The position numbers and the translations under genes were made by a program. A DNA stretch of 64,000 nucleotides from Cystobasidiopsis lactophilus (taxonomy: Eukaryota > Basidiomycota > Agaricostilbomycetes > Agaricostilbales > Chionosphaeraceae), in assembly GCA_001599975.1 (NCBI GenBank), contig BCIO01000004.1, positions 251,828-315,827 of the forward strand, written 5' to 3'. A model generated the notes under the pieces. It searched no databases, was not told where the DNA came from, and saw nothing but the letters and a program-made list of their open reading frames with translations. Shown here one piece after another: positions 42,810 through 54,984 of this stretch; position 1 is the first letter of the stretch; each line of letters starts with the position of its first letter.

Positions 42810-45706
42810 ATGTCGCAGTCCCAAACGCAGACGACCTTGCGCTCCTCAACGAGCAGCCTGCAAGAGTCGAGCAGCCGGTCCATCGATTTGTCCTCCGAGG
42901 CCATCGCCCAGTCCCTCATGCACGACGAGCTCACCTTCAGCGAGGACGAGGATGCAGAGGGCGAGGACGACGAGGAGTACTGCTTGCCCCAGGTCCGGTC
43001 CAGGCAGCCGCTCTCCCCTCCGCGCTCCATCCTCAAGAAGCGCCTGCCCACCACAATCCTGCCGCCCGCCACCCCGCTCAGGTCGGTCACCTTTTCCTCC
43101 TCGACCGCCACGGCCGCCCCGTCTCCGCCTAGCCCGGCCAAGTACGGCTCACTGAACGGCGCACCGCTGTACTTCTACGACACCTCAGAGCAGGAGACCT
43201 GGAACCCGGAGCAGTCTTTGCCAGGCCCTCAGCAAGTCGAGATCATCGTTGACTCGCCCCCTGCGCCGGTCAGATTCGACGGCCAAGAGGAGCAGCAGGA
43301 GTCGAGCGTCGAGCAGGACACTTTCGGCCCCGAGTCCGGCTTGAAGGCCAGTCCGCCCTCAGCTTTCGTCCTCCAGGAGGAGATGGCGTCCAGCATCATC
43401 GTGCACCATAATTTGTCCAGCAACATGGACAACCTGCTCCAAGCTTCCCTCCCGCCTTCGTTCAACAACACCACCTTCGCCAACAGCACTTTCCTTCCCG
43501 CATCTCCTGCCGCCACAACCACAGCGGACGACTCCGAATTGGGACCAGCAATGGCACTGCTCAACTCCGCCTTTCCTTTGACCCCGAAGCCAGCGCTGGC
43601 TTCCAAGAAGCGCTCCCTGTCCACCACCCCTCAGCGCTCACCTTCTTCCTTCGCCCTCTCACCCAGGGCCCGAGCGGTGTCCTCCACCACCCCCAAGTTC
43701 TCACTTTCCAAGTTCCAACCTTGGACTCCGCCCCAGGCTACTCAAGAGGAGGAACAACCGCCACCACCGACGGCCAAGCCCAGCTTGTCACCCTCGCCTC
43801 TGGCAGCAGCAGCGGAAGACGCGTCGCTTCAGTCCCAGCATTTCTCAGACGTCTCCCTGTCCTCTTCCCGTGGCTCCAAGTCGAGCAGCTCGTCAGAGGA
43901 AGACGCGCTCCCGTCGCCGTCGCCCATGCCTACCCAGTTTAACCAAACTCTCCCAATTAAGAAGTCCCAGCTGCCTTCCCCGAAGTCTAAACCGTCACCC
44001 AAGGCTGTGCCGCCTTCACCTAAAGCCACGCCGGCGAGTAAGAAGCCGACTTTGTTGCGCACGCCGGCTCCTAGATCTGCCAGCCGAGCCAATAGTCCCG
44101 AAAGCGTCTACTGGTCGCCTTTGTCCGCTCCCAGATCGACCATCAAGCCGCTGCCTTCACCCACTGCTGCCACTCCCTCTCCTTCCGCCCAAAAGCCCTC
44201 CTTCCCATTCGACATCCTCGGCGGCTCTTCCGACCCGGACATGTCTGCGTTACAGCAGCTGCTCTTCACCAACCAACAAGACCTCCTGCAGCACTCGGAA
44301 GAGCACAAAAAGCTCCTAGGCGAGATGATCGAGTCGCTGAGGGAGGAGCTGCAGGCGAAAGACGAGGAGATCAAAGTGGTCACTCAGCAGAGGGATGCGG
44401 CGAGGAAAGGGTGGCATGGTGCGATTGAAGAGGCTGGGAAGTGGGAGTCGGAGAATGGCGCTGCGCAAGGGGAGCAAAAGGCGGAGAGGATCTCAGAGGT
44501 GTGTTTCGTTGTGACTGCATTCATTTCGGATGGAAAATTGATCAGAAAGCTCAGCTGGAAGAAATGGTCGAGCGTCTCCAATCAGAACTGGCGTCAGCGA
44601 AAGCATCTCGCGAAGAGCAAGAAGCACAAGCCACGCAGCGCGCGAACGACCAAGAGGCCAACTTCCAACAAACGCAAGCGCACCTAGAAGCCGATCTCCA
44701 CCACGCTCAAGAGTCCAACGCAGCGCTTCAGCAAGAGCTAGACCAGGCCGTGGACGACATCAACCACCTCGAAGACCAGTTGGCTGATTCCGCCACCGCT
44801 CAATCTCACCTCCGCTCATCATTGGAGGAGCAACAAGGCGTTTCAGCCGCGCTCAAAACGCAGAACGCCGAGCTTCAAGAGCGCCTGCAAGCCGCGTGGG
44901 CGGACTTGGCCAGAGCGGAGGAGACGACCGGCTCGCACTTGGACACTTTGGACGAGCACCAGTCCCGCATCGTCACCCTCGAGGGTGGCCACGACCAGCT
45001 CAAGTCTAACCTCAACGATCTGCAGTCGTCCTTGAGGGCGAGGGAAGAGCGGATACGCGAGTTGGAGGTGGCGCTCTCGGAGGCCGGCGGACACTCGGAG
45101 TGTTCTAGCTGCGAAGCTCGGGAGCGCGAGCTGGAGCAGGTCCAGACCAAGCACGACACTTTGCAAAAGGTGGTCGCCATCATGAAGACGGAGTCAGCCG
45201 ATCGAGAAGGTGAGCCGGTCGTCCCGTCGCTTGCTTTCTGGACAGGTGCTGAGATGACAGCGTGTCCCATCACAGTCAAGATCGCACGGCTAAGCAAAGC
45301 CAAGGCAGACTTAAAGGAGGACATCGAAGGCCTCAGCATCGCCTTGGACGCCAAGCAGCTCGAAGTGGCCATGCTCAAGCGCCGCCAAGCTTCCACTTCG
45401 GCCATCCCGACCTCCGCCTCCAAACCCTCCCGGAAGAGCCTGGCGTCGACAACAGGCTCCATGGTCGATGCCACGCCGCTGCATCGTCGGACTTCCTCGG
45501 CGGTGGCGAAAGAGCAAGAGTCGACCGCGAAGCCTTACCAGCCCCGGCGCATGTCGTTCACCGCCGCGGCACTGGAGACGCCCATTCCCGCTGCCTATGG
45601 CGCAAGACGGTTTCCCGGCATGAACCTGGGCGAGAAGGAGAACATGGCGCCGACTCCAGCAGCGGCGGCTAATGCGAGGCGGAGGAAGGTGGCCGTGCTG
45701 GGTTGA
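42810..45706 (+). CDS. Large coiled-coil protein, function unknown
   Basis: Exons 42810-44498, 44546-45209 and 45276-45706 join to 927 residues. The N-terminal 500 residues are disordered and Ser/Pro-rich, with an acidic block (EDEDAEGEDDEEY), a basic PPRSILKKRLPTTILPPATP and several SPKxKPSPK-like repeats that could be CDK sites. A long coiled coil runs from about residue 490 to 800 (QLLFTNQQDLLQHSEEHKKL, QLEEMVERLQSELASAK, ELEQVQTKHDTLQKVVAIMK). The C-terminus has RRMSFTAAALETPIPAAYGA and a KEN box (GEKENMAPT), a degradation signal for APC/C substrates. This combination suggests a cell-cycle or spindle/cytoskeleton protein; I cannot name the family. Confidence 0.7.
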
Positions 45707-46023
45707 GGTATTATCTGTTCGGTGATACAACTTGCAAGGCAAGAGTGTAATGTACAAGTCTAAACGCAGACCAAACTATGGTTTACAGCTATCTCCAGGA
45801 CTAAGAGCAGATGCGTTGTTGTTCATGCTGTCCCAGGCCTCTATATACAGGATTCTGCTTTGGCCAACACCCAATTCTCGCTCTGCACATTCCAGGGCAC
45901 CGTAGCATGGCAATAAGAAACCAGCAGCCCGGCCAATGAGGTCCAGGCAGCTCGGGCGCCGTCGTCACTGGTTGAGCTGCAACTTCGACCTTGTCGTTGA
46001 GCTGCGCACGCGACAGCCTGCGA
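45707..46023. other. Intergenic; may hold a missing first exon of KEX1
   Basis: 317 bp. The KEX1 reading frame lacks an obvious signal peptide, so a short upstream exon could lie here; I could not identify one with confidence. Confidence 0.35.
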
Positions 46024-48303
46024 ATGCTGCCTTCTGGCCTCTTGGACTTTATCTCCCAGCATGTCAGCTCCAGGGAGAAGCGGCAGGTGGTGTCCGCGTC
46101 CGACTTCTACATCCGCAGCCTGCCCGGCTTGGCTGGTCCCTTGCAGCAACGCCTGTACGCCGGCCACTTGCCTGCCTACTCGACCTCCGCTTTGACTGCC
46201 ACCGACGCTGACCCGCACCTGTTCTTCTTCCTCGCCAAAGCGCGCCACCCGCCGGACAGACCGTGAGCGCGTTCGCCCAAGCTTCATGCGTCGGACTGCT
46301 GATGTTTGAGAATTGGCAGTCGTCTGATCCACTTCTACAATGGCGGGCCAGGCTGCTCTTCGCTGGACGGCGCGTTCATGGAGATTGGCCCGCTCAAGGT
46401 CGTCAAGAGCGGCGGCGACTTGACGCTCGTCGAGCAGCGCAACCCTTGGAACGAATACGCCGACCTGCTCTTCAGTTCGTCTTCTTGCCTTCTCATCTCA
46501 TCTCCGTATGATGCAAGTTGGTAACCGTCGAACAGTTGATCAGCCAGCGGGGACCGGATTCTCGTACATCGACCATGGTGCTCCGGTTGCCGAGCTGGTC
46601 CAGGCTGCCAACCAGGTGCGTTGCTCTTCACCCCTCATTGACATCGCCATTCCTCATATGATCGCAATGCACAGGTGGTCGCTTTCCTACTCAACTTCCA
46701 AAAGGTCTTTCCCGAATACGGCGCCGTCGACACCTTCCTAGCCGGCGAGAGCTACAGCGGCCAATACGTGCCTTACATCGCGGACCGCATCTTGGCCACT
46801 TCCCTGATCACCTCACCTCTAAAAGGCCTAATCATCGGGAACGCTTGGCTAGGTAGGTTGCTCCACCCTTTCATTGACTCCTCTCATCTGAGTCTCCTTG
46901 TTTCGCTAACCTGCAGACCCGGCCATTCAATACCCAGCCTACCTCGACTTTGCGTACAAAGTGGGGCTAATCACTAAAGGATCGGAGGAAGCGAAAGCGG
47001 CGGAGGCGATTGACCGGTCCTGCAACGCCACGCTGGAGAGCACTGGGAAAGGCCATGTCTTGGTACCCGACTGCGAGCGGCTCCTGGGCGCCATCTTCCC
47101 CAGCCACCAGCCGTGAGTTTCCATCACAACCACCCTTCCTTGGTTTGGAATGGTCTTGATTGCCTGCACAGAGTCGACGGAGTGCCGCAATGCACCAGCC
47201 CGTACAACATCGAGCTGGTCCAACCGTGCGACGCGGAATATCCGGCCTCTTCATCCCGCACCACCAGCTACTTGGACCAACCGGCGGTCGTCAAAGCCTT
47301 GCACGCCTCGGAGAAGATCGGCCCGTGGCGCTCCTGCAACGACACGGTGGCGAACCAAATGTGGTCGCTCAACTCCAAGCCGTCCATCGAACTGCTTCCT
47401 GGCCTGCTGGACAAAATGGATGTGCTGCTCTTTGCGGGTGCGTTACTTTAGCTCTTGCTTATCATCGAGGATTAGCGGGGTTGAAAGGTTCCACAGGCGA
47501 GCTGGACGTCATTTGCAATTGGCTCGGCATCAGCAACACTATCGATGCTATGACATGGCGAGACGGCACAGGACTAGGGGTGAGAAGTCCTCCCTTTGCT
47601 GATGAGCTCTTGTGATCTGATGTGCCGCCACCAGAACGCCACCGAGCAAGAGTGGAGCGTCAACGGCACAGCTGTTGGCACCTGGGTCAGCGCTAGGAAT
47701 CTGACGTGGGGTGAGGCTCATTCTTTCATTACTAGCGCAGGCCAAGCTCAAATCGAAGACGCAACAGTTCGGTTCGCGAAGGCCTCGCACATGGTGGCGA
47801 TAGAAGAACCGGTGGCTTTACAAGACATGCTCATCCGATTCACGGGCATCGACGTTTTGCAAGCCGCTGGACCATCTGCCCTCGTCCCGTCGACGCTAGG
47901 CGGCTCCAAGGAGGCCATCCTCGGCGTGACCTCCCCCGAAGGTGGCACCTTGAACCACACCGAAGCCCCTGCGCTCGACCAGCTCGACCCGGAAGAGCTC
48001 GAGCTGCAGCAAGAGATCAAGGACGAGCATCGGGAGGCCTTCTACGGCCCTCGCAGGAGCGCCGTCTTGACGCTGGTCCTGCTGACCGTGATCACTATCT
48101 TTGTCCTGTTCGTCCGATGGTTGTCGTCCAAGCGACGAGCAGCGATCTGGTTCGCCGAGGAAGAGGCCGCCGACTTGAAGCCAGCTCCGGTGACGCGGCA
48201 CAAGCGGAAGAAGTCGAAGCGCCAAGAGCACCGGAGCTTGCCGCTAGCGGACAACAAGGGGCTGGAGCTGGAGAACCTGATCAGGGGCGACGAGGAGATC
48301 TAG
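46024..48303 (+). CDS. KEX1: Kex1-like serine carboxypeptidase (S10), trans-Golgi
   Basis: Removes C-terminal Lys/Arg from peptides cut by Kex2 in the late Golgi. Recognised blocks: SASDFYIRSLPGL, RLIHFYNGGPGCSSLDGAFM, catalytic Ser in FLAGESYSGQYVPYIADRIL, catalytic Asp in GELDVICNWLG and catalytic His in FAKASHMVAIEEPV. A luminal linker is followed by one membrane span (AVLTLVLLTVITIFVLFVRW) and a basic cytosolic tail (HKRKKSKRQEHR) ending in an acidic motif. About seven introns of 50-65 nt. Spacing and tail match Kex1 rather than vacuolar carboxypeptidase Y. The start chosen (MLPSGLLDFISQ) lacks a clear signal peptide, so the true first exon may be upstream. Confidence 0.9.
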
Positions 48304-48435
48304 GCGAGGGCTGCAATCTGCAGCTTCTGGATGGTGCCGGCCCACCCGTTCTCCTTCCCTTGGGCCGCCGGCGGGGCTGCCTCCAGCATGCCCAGCTTCT
48401 GCGCCACCCAATTTGAGTCCGAGAGAGGCGACAGA

Positions 48436-49362
48436 TCATCTGCTTTGTTGAGAGGCAACATCTGGGGCCTGCTTTAGCTTCGTGCCCTTGGAAGGCGGAT
48501 CAGTCTGTACCTTTCGAAGGGCGTCGTACGAGCATTCCCGTCCTTTGAGCTCCCTCATCAACTCCTTGGACCCAAATTCGTGGTACAGCCGCACGTCAAA
48601 GAGGCGTACGGTCACTTGGTCAACTCTGAGGAAGAAGCGGCTGAGGACAAAGATGCAGCTGGGCATGACTCGCTGGTGGTCTTTGTTAGTTTCAGCATCG
48701 GAAGGGCCACGAATTAGGCACCCACTATCCGAACTGTCAAATCAGCTGATCCACAGTCGTGCAGCTCGTCCTCGAAGAGCGGAATTTCTTCGTAAAAAAG
48801 GATGGGCTCGCTCTGGGATGCCAGCTTGTGCAGCGGGATGCCCGGGTGGTTGTCAGCATCTTGAAACGGCTGGACTGAAGGCTCAGTACGATTTGAGATT
48901 GAGAAGGGAGGCAAGCTCACGATTGAAGACGAGCCGGGATGCGTTGTCGTGTAGGTCCAATCAAAGTTGTTCACGATGGTCAGGCCTTCCGAGCTGCCTC
49001 TGCTCTTGGCCCAAGTCTCGGCATGCGCTACTTTGATGCTGCCTGGGGCGTCGCCGGTCTCGTCTACGGCCTGCAGGGCGGTCAATGCATCAAAGCTGTA
49101 CGAAAGCCCGGAGGATTTGTGCTCGAGGACCAGTGAGTTGTGGCCAAAGTAGATCTCCGGCAAAGGAAAGCTGAGCCTCTGAGAAACTCTGTGGGTGTGG
49201 TTAAAGCCGTGAATTCAAGGAGACGAGAGGCAGCTCTCACTCGTCCACCTCGTCCGCCTTAAGAATGGGCTTCTTTGCGGTCCGAATCGCCCACCCCAGC
49301 GCTGGGAAGTCGATGGCGCGTTCGTTGGGCTCTTCGATCAGTCGGAACTGGGGGCGACTCAT
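48436..49362 (-). CDS. TIP41: TIP41-like regulator of PP2A/TOR signalling
   Basis: Binds Tap42/alpha4 or PP2A-type catalytic subunits and tunes TORC1 output. It starts MSRPQFRLIEEPNERAIDFP, then LGWAIRTAKKPILKADEVDE, RLSFPLPEIYFGHNSLVLEH and KSSGLSYSFDALTALQAVDE. Next are GLTIVNNFDWTYTTTHPG, LASQSEPILFYEEIPLFEDE, and the terminal RVMPSCIFVLSRFFLRVDQV with LFDVRLYHEFGSKELMRELK. These are the family's hallmark blocks in order. Three short introns; the last exon (from about 48674) runs to 48436. It is convergent with KEX1 (132 bp). Two broken copies of its 5' end lie at 58.7-59.0 kb and 60.7-61.0 kb. Confidence 0.92.
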
Positions 49363-49475
49363 GTAAAAATGGGACTCCAACTTTGGTGGCGATGGAGCAA
49401 CGAAATTTATGGCACTAGCATTAACACCATGTACCGTCTTTATGTACAAAAGGACCTTGCAATTGGGATCGCGTC

Positions 49476-51852
49476 TCAAGCTTTGTACGCTTTGATGTCG
49501 ACTGAAGCGTCTTCCCGGGCGTCCAAGTTGGCGGCGATGAGCCGAGAGAGCAATCGGTTCTGATAGCGCGCCATGATGAAACCCCCTAAAACGCTCATCA
49601 GACAGACAAACAAGGGCTCAGCACTGCAATCTCACCTTGGATCGTGAACAGGTTCGGCTGCTCCAGCGGGCGCCATGTGCCTTGTAGTTCGGGGTCCGCA
49701 TCGAGAAGCCAAGTCTTCCCGACCTTCTTCGCCACCTCGTCACCCAGCAGGCTTTTAACGTAGTCGGCCGCTGGATGATAGCCTGTACACCAGATGACGG
49801 CGTCAATGTCCATCTCTCGGCCGTTGCTGAGGACGACACCCTGGGGGCGAAATCTGCGGACCAGAGCTCAGATTTGCCCCCTTGCGCAAAGGGAGCTCAC
49901 TCACTTGGCGACCGAGCCTTGCTCGACTTGAACCTTACCAGAGATGATCTGGCGTACTGCGGCATCTGGCTCGCCAGTATCGAAGTAAAATCCACCCGAG
50001 CTGTCAAGAGTGCCTAGAGAGAAGATGTTTGTGACGGAGGTTCAAGCTGCATTTGGATTGACCTACAGCCAATGTGGCCAGTGTCTTCAGGCCCGAGATC
50101 CGTTCGAAGCCCAGCCTTGTGGAGGCCATCCAAGATCTCTTTGTCAAGCCCAGCGACCCGCGCAGTCTCGCGGCGCAAGAACTCTGCTTTCATCATCAGC
50201 CATGAAACGCTCGAAAGCAAAGAGGGTACCTTTGGTGACAGGCCAAGGCAGAGAGTGAGCCATCACATCCGCGACTTGGATGGGCGGCTTCCCTGGCCCA
50301 TACAAAGTGCCGTTGTTCTGAGCAGAACTCATGGTTAGAGCAGTTTGGCAGATAGCAGGGTGCTCACCAAGTGAATGCCGTGGGTTTGGCTCATGACATA
50401 GCAGGGTGAGCGCTGAAGCAAGGTCACTTGAGCCCCATTCCTGGCCAAGTCGCCAACGATGTCGAAGCCGGTAGATCCCAAGCCCACTACCAAGACTTTC
50501 TTGCCTTCCAGGCCGTCGTCTTTGCAGCTAATGAAAGTTGAACTGTGCATCGCCTTGCCCTTGAAAGTCTCTGCTCCAACAACTTCCGGCGTGCGGGGCG
50601 GCCTGAATTCTTCGTTAGAAGTGGGATAATCTGGAAGAAGCTCAAAGACTCACCCGACCCAGCCCATGCACAAAGCAAGGACCTTCGTCTGCAGGCTGAT
50701 GTCCGGCTTACCGGCACGTTGGAGGTGAACGGTCCAAGTCTTGCTCGCTTCGTCGTACTTTGCTCCAGTCAAGGTGGTACTTGTCCAAACGTTCAGATGC
50801 ATGAGCGAGGCATACATCTGCAGGCTGTACGATGGATACGCATCAAGCGCTTGGTCAAGTCGGAGGGTGAACGAAACCTTACAGATTTGCGACTCTGCTG
50901 CCGGACGGGTAGAGCGGCCAGTGCTTCGGAAAGGGTAAGAACGGCATAGAGTCGCCGAACGAGGGCGAATGTAGGTGCAAGGCCTTGTAGCGCTTCGCCC
51001 AGGCATCTCCGGGGTGCTCGTGCTTCTCGACAATGAGAGTCTGAACCCCAATTGCATGCAGGTGTGCACCAAGGGCTGTATCAGACACACGTTCTGAGCT
51101 CATGCGGAAAAGCGGCAATGCATGAACGAAGCTCACCGAGCCCAGACAAACCAGCCCCAACAATCAAGACTGGCGGATCGGACTGCTCGAAGTCGGACAC
51201 GTTCTCGCGCTCTTGATGAACTTCGATCTCTGGATGTCGCTTGAGGTCGTCGACTGACGTGAGCAAAGTCCAAGCCCGCCAGCCACCTTTGGTCAACACC
51301 AAGTTGACCACGCCATTGTTTCTGCGCGTTTTCTGGTCAGCAAAGCTAACATGGGGTATCGCTTAGACATACGAAGCCAGCGAGGAGTCGAAGCGGAAGT
51401 TGGCGCCAATGTACGCCAAGTCGTCAAATGGGGCAAACACACTTGGTGGCACCGTGAGCTCCAGACCGAAATTGGTCGCGCGAGTTCGCTCGTGCGTTCC
51501 AGCGAATGCTTTGGATATTTTGGCAGCGCCGAGGAACGTGCGATGATCCCAGGTGAATGCCAGACGATCCCGCCACCAGCCTGTCCAAATGGTGCATGAG
51601 CTCAATCAGACGTGCAACTATTGACTACTCACCGTCATCCAAGAACAAGGCTGCGAACTCATCTGATTTGCCACTGGACATGGCCTGGGCGAGCGAATCC
51701 AGCCACGCCTGAGCCACAGCGTGCGCATCGACATCGGCAGGGATCTTGGTTCCCAGGCGTTGAGGCGACGGAAGCTGGACTTTGTCGACATCCAGACCAT
51801 CGAGCAGGTCGTTGGATGCATCAGGTAGTGCGGCCGCTCCCGTAAAAGCCAT
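49476..51852 (-). CDS. Flavin-containing monooxygenase with N-terminal NTF2-like domain
   Basis: Class B flavoprotein monooxygenase. The first 180 residues (from MAFTGAAALPDASNDLLDG) form an NTF2/SnoaL-like domain with DEFAALFLDDG, DRLAFTWDHRTFLGAAKI and GWRAWTLLTSVDDLKRHPE. The FAD motif is VLIVGAGLSGL, followed by HAIGVQTLIVEKHEHPGDAW and RYKALHLHSPSFGDSMPFLP. The FMO signature FKGKAMHSSTF precedes the NADPH motif KKVLVVGLGSTGFDIVGDLA. Late blocks include MDIDAVIWCTGYHPAADYV. It ends DASVDIKAYKA. About eight short introns. The two-domain layout is known in fungal FMOs; the substrate is unknown. It sits beside hydrolase, SDR and MFS genes, suggesting a shared pathway. Its stop is 113 bp upstream of the TIP41 start. 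Confidence 0.88.
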
Positions 51853-52259
51853 TTCGAGATTGGCTAGAGTGACGAGAGCAGAAAGCGAAGGAAACGGTGC
51901 CGGGCAAAACACTCAGTCCTGGTAGACCTTGGGGCACAGGGAGTGGGGAAGAGAGCACGAGCAAAAGGAAGAACACGGAGAGGGGAAATTTGCGAGCATG
52001 CAGCCACACACAAAGCAGATGAAATAATGTGAGGTGCGGCCCGTAGCCCGCTGGCAATCTTTTGCTGGGGGGTCACTTGCCGGCAAGGCACAGCACGTTT
52101 TCGGCAGCGAGGATCTAATCGTCGTAGAGGGGTTCGGCATGGCACTAAGAATGAATGGCGGGGGTGGCAACTTCGGTTGTGCGCCAATTCAGGCAGAACA
52201 GCGCCGCAAGCTGCCCTTGAAGGCAACGCAAGAACACGCCAGCCATTCAGTTAAGCAAA
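51853..52259. promoter_or_regulatory. Shared divergent promoter of FMO and hydrolase
   Basis: 407 bp between two divergent start codons, so the two enzyme genes may be co-regulated. It contains a near PACE-like GGTGGCAAC. No gene seen. Confidence 0.45.
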
Positions 52260-53713
52260 ATGGTCTTTGAGAACATCGCAGCAGCCTTCAAGAAGGACAT
52301 CGTCTACAAGGTGGTGGATGGGACGGGTCAGACTTCTTTCTTTCCGTCGCCACCGCTCTATAATTTACGACTTGTGATGCAGACATCTTCCTCACTGTGT
52401 GGTCTAGCAAAAAGGCCAGTGGACCCCAGCCTGCTGTAAGCCAAACTCCGCAAGGCCGTCATCCCTTCATGCATGATGATGTTTGGCCATCATCGCAGAT
52501 CGTTTCATTCCATCCTGGCGGCCTTACAGGCGGCAACCGCTTCACTTGGCTCCCGTAGGCTCATCCAATCTGCGATATAGAAGATATCTTGAGCGCCTGC
52601 TGCAGGGAATACCTAATCGACGAGGCCTTGAAGCGAGGAATTGTATTCGCCACTGCGGATTATCGCTTGTTGCCCACGACCACTGGCGAAGGCGTCTTGA
52701 GCGACATCTTGGACGCTGTCAAGTTCGTTGGTACCCAGCTGTCAGCCGTCCTGCTGGAGAACAACCTGGCCGCCGTGGATGGGTCTCGTGTCGGTGTAAG
52801 AGCCGTTGCCTCTGCCACTCTGTAAGGCGACTCTCATCGCAACATCAGCTTTTTGGGATGTCAGCGGGTGGCTGGTGCTGCTGCGCTATCACCGACCACG
52901 AAAAGAGCGGTCCGTCGCCCTTGAAAGCTCAGCTCGTCCTCTACCCCCAGGCTGGCCTAGACCGACCCGCCTACAATACCTACCAGCCGACCAAGCCTAT
53001 TATTGGTATCATCACTCCGCCTCCGGATCAGTCCACGGTTCGAAAGTCGCCGGTGGTGACGGGTCTGCCATTCTGCGACTTTACGAAGGATCGCGAGTGG
53101 CACGAGCAGCAAGGCCCTGAACTCCTCTGGGCCTGGGACCAGAATAACTACGCCTTAACGCTCATACAGCATCTCGGCTACGCCAGCGAGATCACAGGCG
53201 ACAAGGAGCTGTCCAAGCTCTTGGGAGCCACACAGCCCGCCGACGCCGATGGCCGCCGCAAGATCATCCCAACCAAGTACAAGAAGTGTAAGTCCTGTAC
53301 CGTCTTAATGACAAACGAATTCTGCTGATCCGACCCCCAGTCTTCCCTCAGCTCAATGTGTCCCCGGAGACTCCGCCGACGTTCATCATCCACGGCACAA
53401 TCGATGCGGGCTGCCCTTACGAAGATTCAGTTTTCTGGAAGTCGGGTCAGCAGAGGTTCTACGAAGCTTCTCATTGCCAGAGCTAACCCAATTTCGCTTA
53501 TCCGTCAGAGCTGGACCGAGTTGGCATTCAGAACATGCTGGTCACCGTTCCAGACGCCGATCATGGCTTCGATGTGGGCTCTACTAATGAGGTCTGTCAT
53601 TTTCTACTTCAGGCGGGGAATGAAGCTAAAAGTGCTTCCAGAGCTCCAACAACACTTGGACTCGCTACCTCAAGGCGCCCGTGGAGAGCTTCTTGGATGC
53701 CCTGCAGAACTGA
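52260..53713 (+). CDS. Alpha/beta hydrolase, carboxylesterase-like
   Basis: Soluble serine hydrolase. It starts MVFENIAAAFKKDIVYKVVD, then DIFLTVWSSKKASGPQPA, the oxyanion loop FHPGGLTGGNR, RGIVFATADYRLLPTTTGEG and the nucleophile elbow GMSAGGW. The acid residue lies in TFIIHGTIDAGCPYEDSVF and the catalytic His in PDADHGFDVGS. The last exon encodes TRYLKAPVESFLDALQN. No signal peptide, so cytosolic. About eight introns of 50-65 nt. The HPGG variant of HGGG and overall order place it near hormone-sensitive-lipase-like or esterase enzymes. With the FMO it could open an ester or lactone made by oxidation, but that is inference. Confidence 0.85.
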
Positions 53714-53885
53714 TCGGGCTCGTAATAATCTCAAAATGTAATTCATTTTTTGAGCTGCAAGGGCAACAAAATTTCAGCACAAGACCCCTAGTCTACTGCC
53801 GCCACCCTTGCGTGGATTTCGTATTGAATTTGGCGGCACTCAGGCAGCCAAACCCTGAGACAGATTCTGAGGAACTCATTTGAGC

Positions 53886-54984
53886 TCAGAGAGGATGACT
53901 TACCCATCCCATTTGATCAGGCATGTTGCTGTGCGTTTTGAACTCTTTCGAAAGCTCGCCGGATTCGATAATGTCCCTGGCCCGCTCAATGGACAAATTT
54001 TGCTCGACGACGCCTTTGGATGAGCCGTAGAGAATCTCGGCAACTTGTCCACCAGCGGAGTAGAAGCAGTGCCCGTTGTGCTTCGATGACGGATGGAGCA
54101 GATAGACGGGCACGAAAGTGGCAATGTCCTGCGATGCAAACTGAGATGTTCGTCCAGCATAGAGCAACGAGTAAAGCAACTCACAACTTTGTAACTTTGC
54201 TGAAGGATCTTGGGATCCTCGACAGAGGCCTTCACAGCGTTGGTCAGAGCAGCCGGTCCATAGGAGTTGACGAGAACGCCGGTGCCTTCAAACTCCAGAG
54301 CGAGTTGCTTGGCCAGAGTGGCTGTGGCAGCCTTTGCACAAGCGTAGTACGACCAGTTGGGCATGCCGAACAACGTGCTGGACGTGATGTTGACGATGCG
54401 GCCGAATCCTGCCTTCTTCATATGGGGGAAAACGGCGCGCACGAGCTGCTTCGAGTTTCAGACACTCTCACGGCGATCTGAGAAGCTTCAGCTTACATTG
54501 ACACTTCCCCAAAAATGCACGTCGAAAAAGGCATGGGCCTGCTCGAGTGGCGTAGTCAAGAAAGGGTTCTCCCAGACCTGCAGCGGTGGCGAATGCATCT
54601 GAGCACCAGGCCAGAGCTTTGGCAGTGGATATACACACCTGGCCTGCATTGTTGATCAAACCTGAAATCTGGCCAAACTTGGAGATGGTCGCCTGAACCA
54701 GAGCATTGACGTCGGCGGGTTCGACGATGTTGCCGCGAACCGCCAGCACGTCCCCTTTGTGCCCGAGTGCTTTGATCTTGGCAGCGACCTCGTCGACACG
54801 AGCAGATATGTCTGCAAGCACGACGTTGGCGCCGCGCGAGTTCAAAAGGGTTGCATAGGCCTCTCCGAGCCCTCCTGCATTGATTGGATCTTGCCGTCAC
54901 AACGATGCTTGAAGTGCTTTCAATGAACGTACCAGCGCCTCCGGTGATGATATACGTCAGACCCGAGTACGAAAGTTCAGACAT
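53886..54984 (-). CDS. Short-chain dehydrogenase/reductase 2 (MFE-2-like)
   Basis: Starts MSELSYSGLTYIITGGAGA with the NAD-binding loop, then LLNSRGANVVLADISARVDE, GQISGLINNAGQV (NNAG), FGRIVNITSSTLFGMPNWSY with the catalytic Ser, and YYACAKAATATLAKQLALEF with YxxxK. After GVLVNSYGPAALTNAV it has VPVYLLHPSSKHNGHCFYSA and GGQVAEILYGSSKGV. This long C-terminal extension is like the dehydrogenase unit of peroxisomal multifunctional enzyme type 2. The end is uncertain: the frame stops at VSHPL, but GTAAGT before it could be a donor to another exon. No PTS1 is visible at the stop used. Four or so introns. Confidence 0.83.

Noticed and set aside
43721-44319. Alternative frames in the Ser/Pro-rich part of the coiled-coil gene
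   Set aside because: Low-complexity codons open several frames at once; only one frame continues through both spliced junctions.
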